The translations under genes were made by a program, and so were the position numbers. From Prochlorococcus marinus str. MIT 9313 (lineage in GTDB: Bacteria; Cyanobacteriota; Cyanobacteriia; PCC-6307; Cyanobiaceae), in assembly GCF_000011485.1 (NCBI RefSeq), contig NC_005071.1, forward strand, positions 1,491,347-1,555,346: a stretch of DNA of 64,000 nucleotides, in the 5' to 3' direction. Every line of letters begins with the position of its first letter. The stretch's first letter is position 1. This document shows positions 60,179 to 64,000 of the stretch, one piece after another. A model generated the notes under the pieces. The model worked only from the letters and a program-made list of their open reading frames with translations. It searched no databases and had not been told where the DNA came from.

Positions 60179-60358
60179 TTACGTGTCAGAACTAACCACA
60201 ACCGCCTCAATCTTCAACTTGCGAGAGTGGTCACCAGTGGATTCAACTGCTGTGATCGCCCATCGCAAGGGCTCGCCATGTGCAGCGAGCTGTTCTCGTA
60301 ACCAGGGCCGCAACTGATGCAAAGGCAACTGCGCAGACCAGACCAGCTCAAGCTGCAT
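60179..60358 (-). CDS. Small conserved protein, 59 aa
   Basis: Starts MQLELVWSAQLPLHQLRPWL and ends KLKIEAVVVSSDT. The alternation of beta-like and helical pieces (LREQLAAHGEPLRWAITAVE) suggests a small alpha/beta fold. An upstream ATG (60379) adds MSLNLCV. It lies 12 bases before DUF3326 and is probably co-transcribed. No named family known to me. Confidence 0.65.
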   Translation of the reverse strand: MQLELVWSAQLPLHQLRPWLREQLAAHGEPLRWAITAVESTGDHSRKLKIEAVVVSSDT

Positions 60359-60379
60359 CACACACAAATTCAAGCTCAC

Positions 60380-60644
60380 TTCAGATGCTCACCAAACTGG
60401 GCTTCATTGAAGACATCCTGCCACCACAAAACTGGCAAAAAACGCTGTGCTCCGAGCCATCAATCTCATTGGTGTCAGCAAACCTACGCCAAAAGCTGTG
60501 ACAGAGATCCAGATCAAAATGCATCATGCTGCTCAAGCCTCTCAGGAGAAAGGCTCAACACTCAGGCCACCGTTGAAGTCACTCTCGAAAAACACCGCCA
60601 AGATCACTGCTCACCCGTTCTGCATCGCAAAAACTCAAAGCATC
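60380..60644. other. Gap between small conserved gene and atpG terminator
   Basis: No supported gene in about 265 bases; several short frames overlap without protein-like features. Confidence 0.5.
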
Positions 60645-60670
60645 AAAAAGCCGGTCTCAAAAGACCGGCT
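60645..60670 (-). terminator. Terminator of the atp operon
   Basis: AGCCGGTCT (60649-60657) pairs with AGACCGGCT (60662-60670) around a CAAA loop, with a five-T run on the minus strand (60645-60649), 25 bases after atpG. Confidence 0.87.
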
Positions 60671-60695
60671 CACTGAAGTTAAATCAAGCGCAAAA

Positions 60696-61646
60696 CTAGG
60701 TACAAGACCCACCTACAACTTCCAGAATCTCCTGAGTAATTGCTGCCTGACGTGCTTTGTTGTAGTCAAGCGTGAGAGTCTTAGCTAAGGCCTTGGCGTT
60801 GTCGCTGGCATTGTTCATCGCCGTCATCCGACTGGCCAACTCGGAAGCCGCCGATTCCTGGAGGGCACGCAGCATCTGATTTTGCAGATAGAGAGGCAAC
60901 AAAGCATTGAGCAGTTGCTCAGGACTCTGTTCAAAAATGATGTCCGAAGGCAGAGGAGGCTGCTCATTAGCAGGCCCAACACCTTTCTCAACTGTGAGAC
61001 GACTATCCTTTGTCGTCAGCCGGAAGATCTCATCATCGGCCTCGGCGATGCCCTGGGGATCAAGCGGCAAGAGGGTTTGCACCACAGGATTGCAGCTCAC
61101 AAGGTTAATGAACTTGGTGTAAATCACCTCGATTCGATCTGTACTTTGAGAAAGGAATTCGGCTAAAACCTCAGTGGTGATCGACTCTGCGTCGTCAGAG
61201 GTTGGAACTTGCTCAAGGCCAGTGAAGGTAGCCCGAATCGTGTACTGGCTTGATCGATTGCTGAAATAGGTGATTGCCTTGCGACCAATTAAGACAAGAT
61301 CAACCTTGTATCCCTGGCCATTCAACTCGGCATAGCGCTGCTCAGTGCGCTTAATGATGTTGGAGTTGTAGCCTCCGCAAAGGCCACGATCACCTGTAAC
61401 AGCAAGCAGGGTAATGGTTTTGAGATCGCTGGTCTTCAAGAGAGGCGCATCTGCCATCTCAAAACTCATTCGCGATTGAATGTTCTCCAACACGCGAGCC
61501 AACCGGTCGGCGAAAGGGCGACTTCGCAACACCTGTTCCTGTGCTCGACGCACTTTCGCAGCCGCTACGAGACGCATCGCCTCAGTAATCTTTCTGGTGT
61601 TCTTAACGGAAACGATCCGGTCGCGGATGTCCTTGAGGTTCGCCAT
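60696..61646 (-). CDS. atpG: ATP synthase subunit gamma
   Basis: Rotating shaft of F1. The 316-residue protein starts [20 protein letters not shown] and ends in [13 protein letters not shown]. The central segment with [19 protein letters not shown] is the cyanobacterial/chloroplast insertion region that regulates ATP hydrolysis in other species; it lacks a clear redox Cys pair, as usual in cyanobacteria. Last gene of the large atp operon, followed by a terminator. Confidence 0.95.
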   Translation of the reverse strand: MANLKDIRDRIVSVKNTRKITEAMRLVAAAKVRRAQEQVLRSRPFADRLARVLENIQSRMSFEMADAPLLKTSDLKTITLLAVTGDRGLCGGYNSNIIKRTEQRYAELNGQGYKVDLVLIGRKAITYFSNRSSQYTIRATFTGLEQVPTSDDAESITTEVLAEFLSQSTDRIEVIYTKFINLVSCNPVVQTLLPLDPQGIAEADDEIFRLTTKDSRLTVEKGVGPANEQPPLPSDIIFEQSPEQLLNALLPLYLQNQMLRALQESAASELASRMTAMNNASDNAKALAKTLTLDYNKARQAAITQEILEVVGGSCT

Positions 61647-61676
61647 GGATAGGGTTCTCCGGGTTTACCTTCAGGG

Positions 61677-63245
<1,569 letters not shown>

Positions 63246-63794
63246 CTAGCTCACCTTGGCCAGTGCCAGGCCAAGACGTCGAACCTGTCCAGCAACGCTG
63301 GCGTCGATCACCTTGGAGCCGACGTTGACAACGAAACCACCGATTAAATCTGGATCAATTTTGAGGTTGATCTCCAACTTGTCGGTATTGGCCACAGCCT
63401 GCACTTTCTTTTGCAGCGCAGCCTGTTGCTGCTCACTGAGTTCAGCAGCAGAGGTCACTGTGGCGAGAGCGATGTTGCGTTGCTCGCGATAGAGCTCAAT
63501 CAAGCGCTCAAGCACCGCATCCAAAACGCCGATTCGCTGACGATCGGCGAGCAGCTTCAGCAGGTTGAGGAAAGAAGGTGTGACCTGATTAGCAAACAGC
63601 TTTTGCAAGGCAGCCTTCTTGGCCTCCACTTCCAAAACGGGTGAGGCCATTGCCCCACTTAGCTCAGGGCAGTCGTTCCACAAGGCCAGAACTGCCTTTG
63701 CCTGATCAACCACCTGATCGACTTCCTTGCGGCTTTCAGCCACTTGAAGAAAGGCCTCGGCATAGGGGGTGGTGATGGTGTTAAGCAGTGGCAT
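63246..63794 (-). CDS. atpH: ATP synthase subunit delta
   Basis: A 182-residue stator subunit joining F1 to the b/b' stalk. PLLNTITTPYAEAFLQVAES and VTPSFLNLLKLLADRQRI are typical, and the C-terminal GGFVVNVGSKVIDASVAGQV is the family signature. The start shares one base with the atpF stop. Confidence 0.94.
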   Translation of the reverse strand: MPLLNTITTPYAEAFLQVAESRKEVDQVVDQAKAVLALWNDCPELSGAMASPVLEVEAKKAALQKLFANQVTPSFLNLLKLLADRQRIGVLDAVLERLIELYREQRNIALATVTSAAELSEQQQAALQKKVQAVANTDKLEINLKIDPDLIGGFVVNVGSKVIDASVAGQVRRLGLALAKVS

Positions 63795-64000
63795 CAGGCT
63801 TCCCCAAGGTTTTTGATGGACTGACTCACCAACTTGGATTGAGCCTCGGTATTGAGTTTTCCAGGTAAAGCAGATAGTGCATTCTCGATCGCCATACGGG
63901 CAGCTTCTCGACGCAATTGAGCGCTAGCACGACTGGCTTCAGCATTGAGATCTGCTGTAGCACCCTGCTTAACACGTGCCATCTCCTCAACCGTGCGTTT
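63794..64000 (-). CDS. atpF: ATP synthase subunit b, N-terminal part outside window
   Basis: The frame is open to the window edge (KRTVEEMARVKQG...), so the visible ~68 residues are the C-terminal end of a stator subunit; the ATG at 63982 is internal. The helical, Ala/Arg-rich content (ASAQLRREAARMAIENA) and the position directly upstream of atpH fit subunit b. The membrane anchor and the neighbouring b' and c genes lie beyond the edge. Confidence 0.9.
   Translation of the reverse strand, partial: KRTVEEMARVKQGATADLNAEASRASAQLRREAARMAIENALSALPGKLNTEAQSKLVSQSIKNLGEA

Overview
The window is a gene-dense stretch of a marine picocyanobacterial chromosome. It carries psbV, petF, nblS, kaiB and kaiC, the psb-linked S4-domain gene, ycf65/PSRP-3, and both halves of the split cyanobacterial ATP synthase locus. 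The base composition looks moderate rather than AT-rich. kaiB and kaiC are intact, but only a decayed C-terminal piece of kaiA remains upstream of kaiB. This combination fits a low-light Prochlorococcus of the MIT9313/MIT9303 type better than a marine Synechococcus, which keeps a full kaiA. The assignment is inferred from gene content, not from any search.

Layout. 1-3.3 kb: end of a LuxR-type response regulator, a GIY-YIG-like protein, pepA and a small conserved protein. 3.4-11.5 kb (minus strand): a tight envelope cluster of a secreted protein, purC, bamA, lpxC, fabZ, lpxA, lpxB and msrA. 11.6-17.2 kb: purD, nblS, then kaiC, kaiB and the kaiA relic. 17.6-20.2 kb: rplU, rpmA, truB and a YebC-family gene. 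20.3-24.6 kb: a porin relic with its terminator, nagB, a SpoIID-like gene, rnz and psbV. 24.6-25.8 kb: a long gap without a convincing gene. 25.8-32.3 kb: an unknown gene with petF, prmA, serA, a membrane protein, an S4-domain gene, tRNA-Val and murD. 32.3-36.1 kb: an accessory-looking stretch with a fibrillin-like protein, small unknowns, an AEC permease, a 2OG-Fe(II) oxygenase and an EVE-domain protein. 36.3-42.3 kb: DUF2811, DUF1818, rpoZ, an Hsp70-like protein, pyrR, gpmI and secG. 43.0-43.9 kb: two orphan genes. 44.1-46.2 kb: groES-groEL with a CIRCE operator. 46.4-50.5 kb: atpD, atpC, a transaldolase-family gene, PSRP-3 and a HAD hydrolase. 50.9-51.5 kb: small peptides, one with a double-glycine leader. 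51.7-60.4 kb: pepP, a coupled CNNM-GTPase-nadD-nadE run, ald, DUF3326 and a small protein. 60.7-64.0 kb: atpG, atpA, atpH and the start of the visible atpF (minus strand).

Most genes are housekeeping. The parts most worth a second look are the kaiA relic beside an intact kaiBC, the porin relic that keeps its terminator, the double-glycine-leader peptide with a C-terminal cysteine cluster and structured leader, the HAD gene with no standard start codon, a 12-C tract at the start of a GTPase gene, a strong stem-loop between atpD and atpC, and the orphan gene pair near 43 kb. No CRISPR array, insertion sequence, prophage or obvious defence system was seen.
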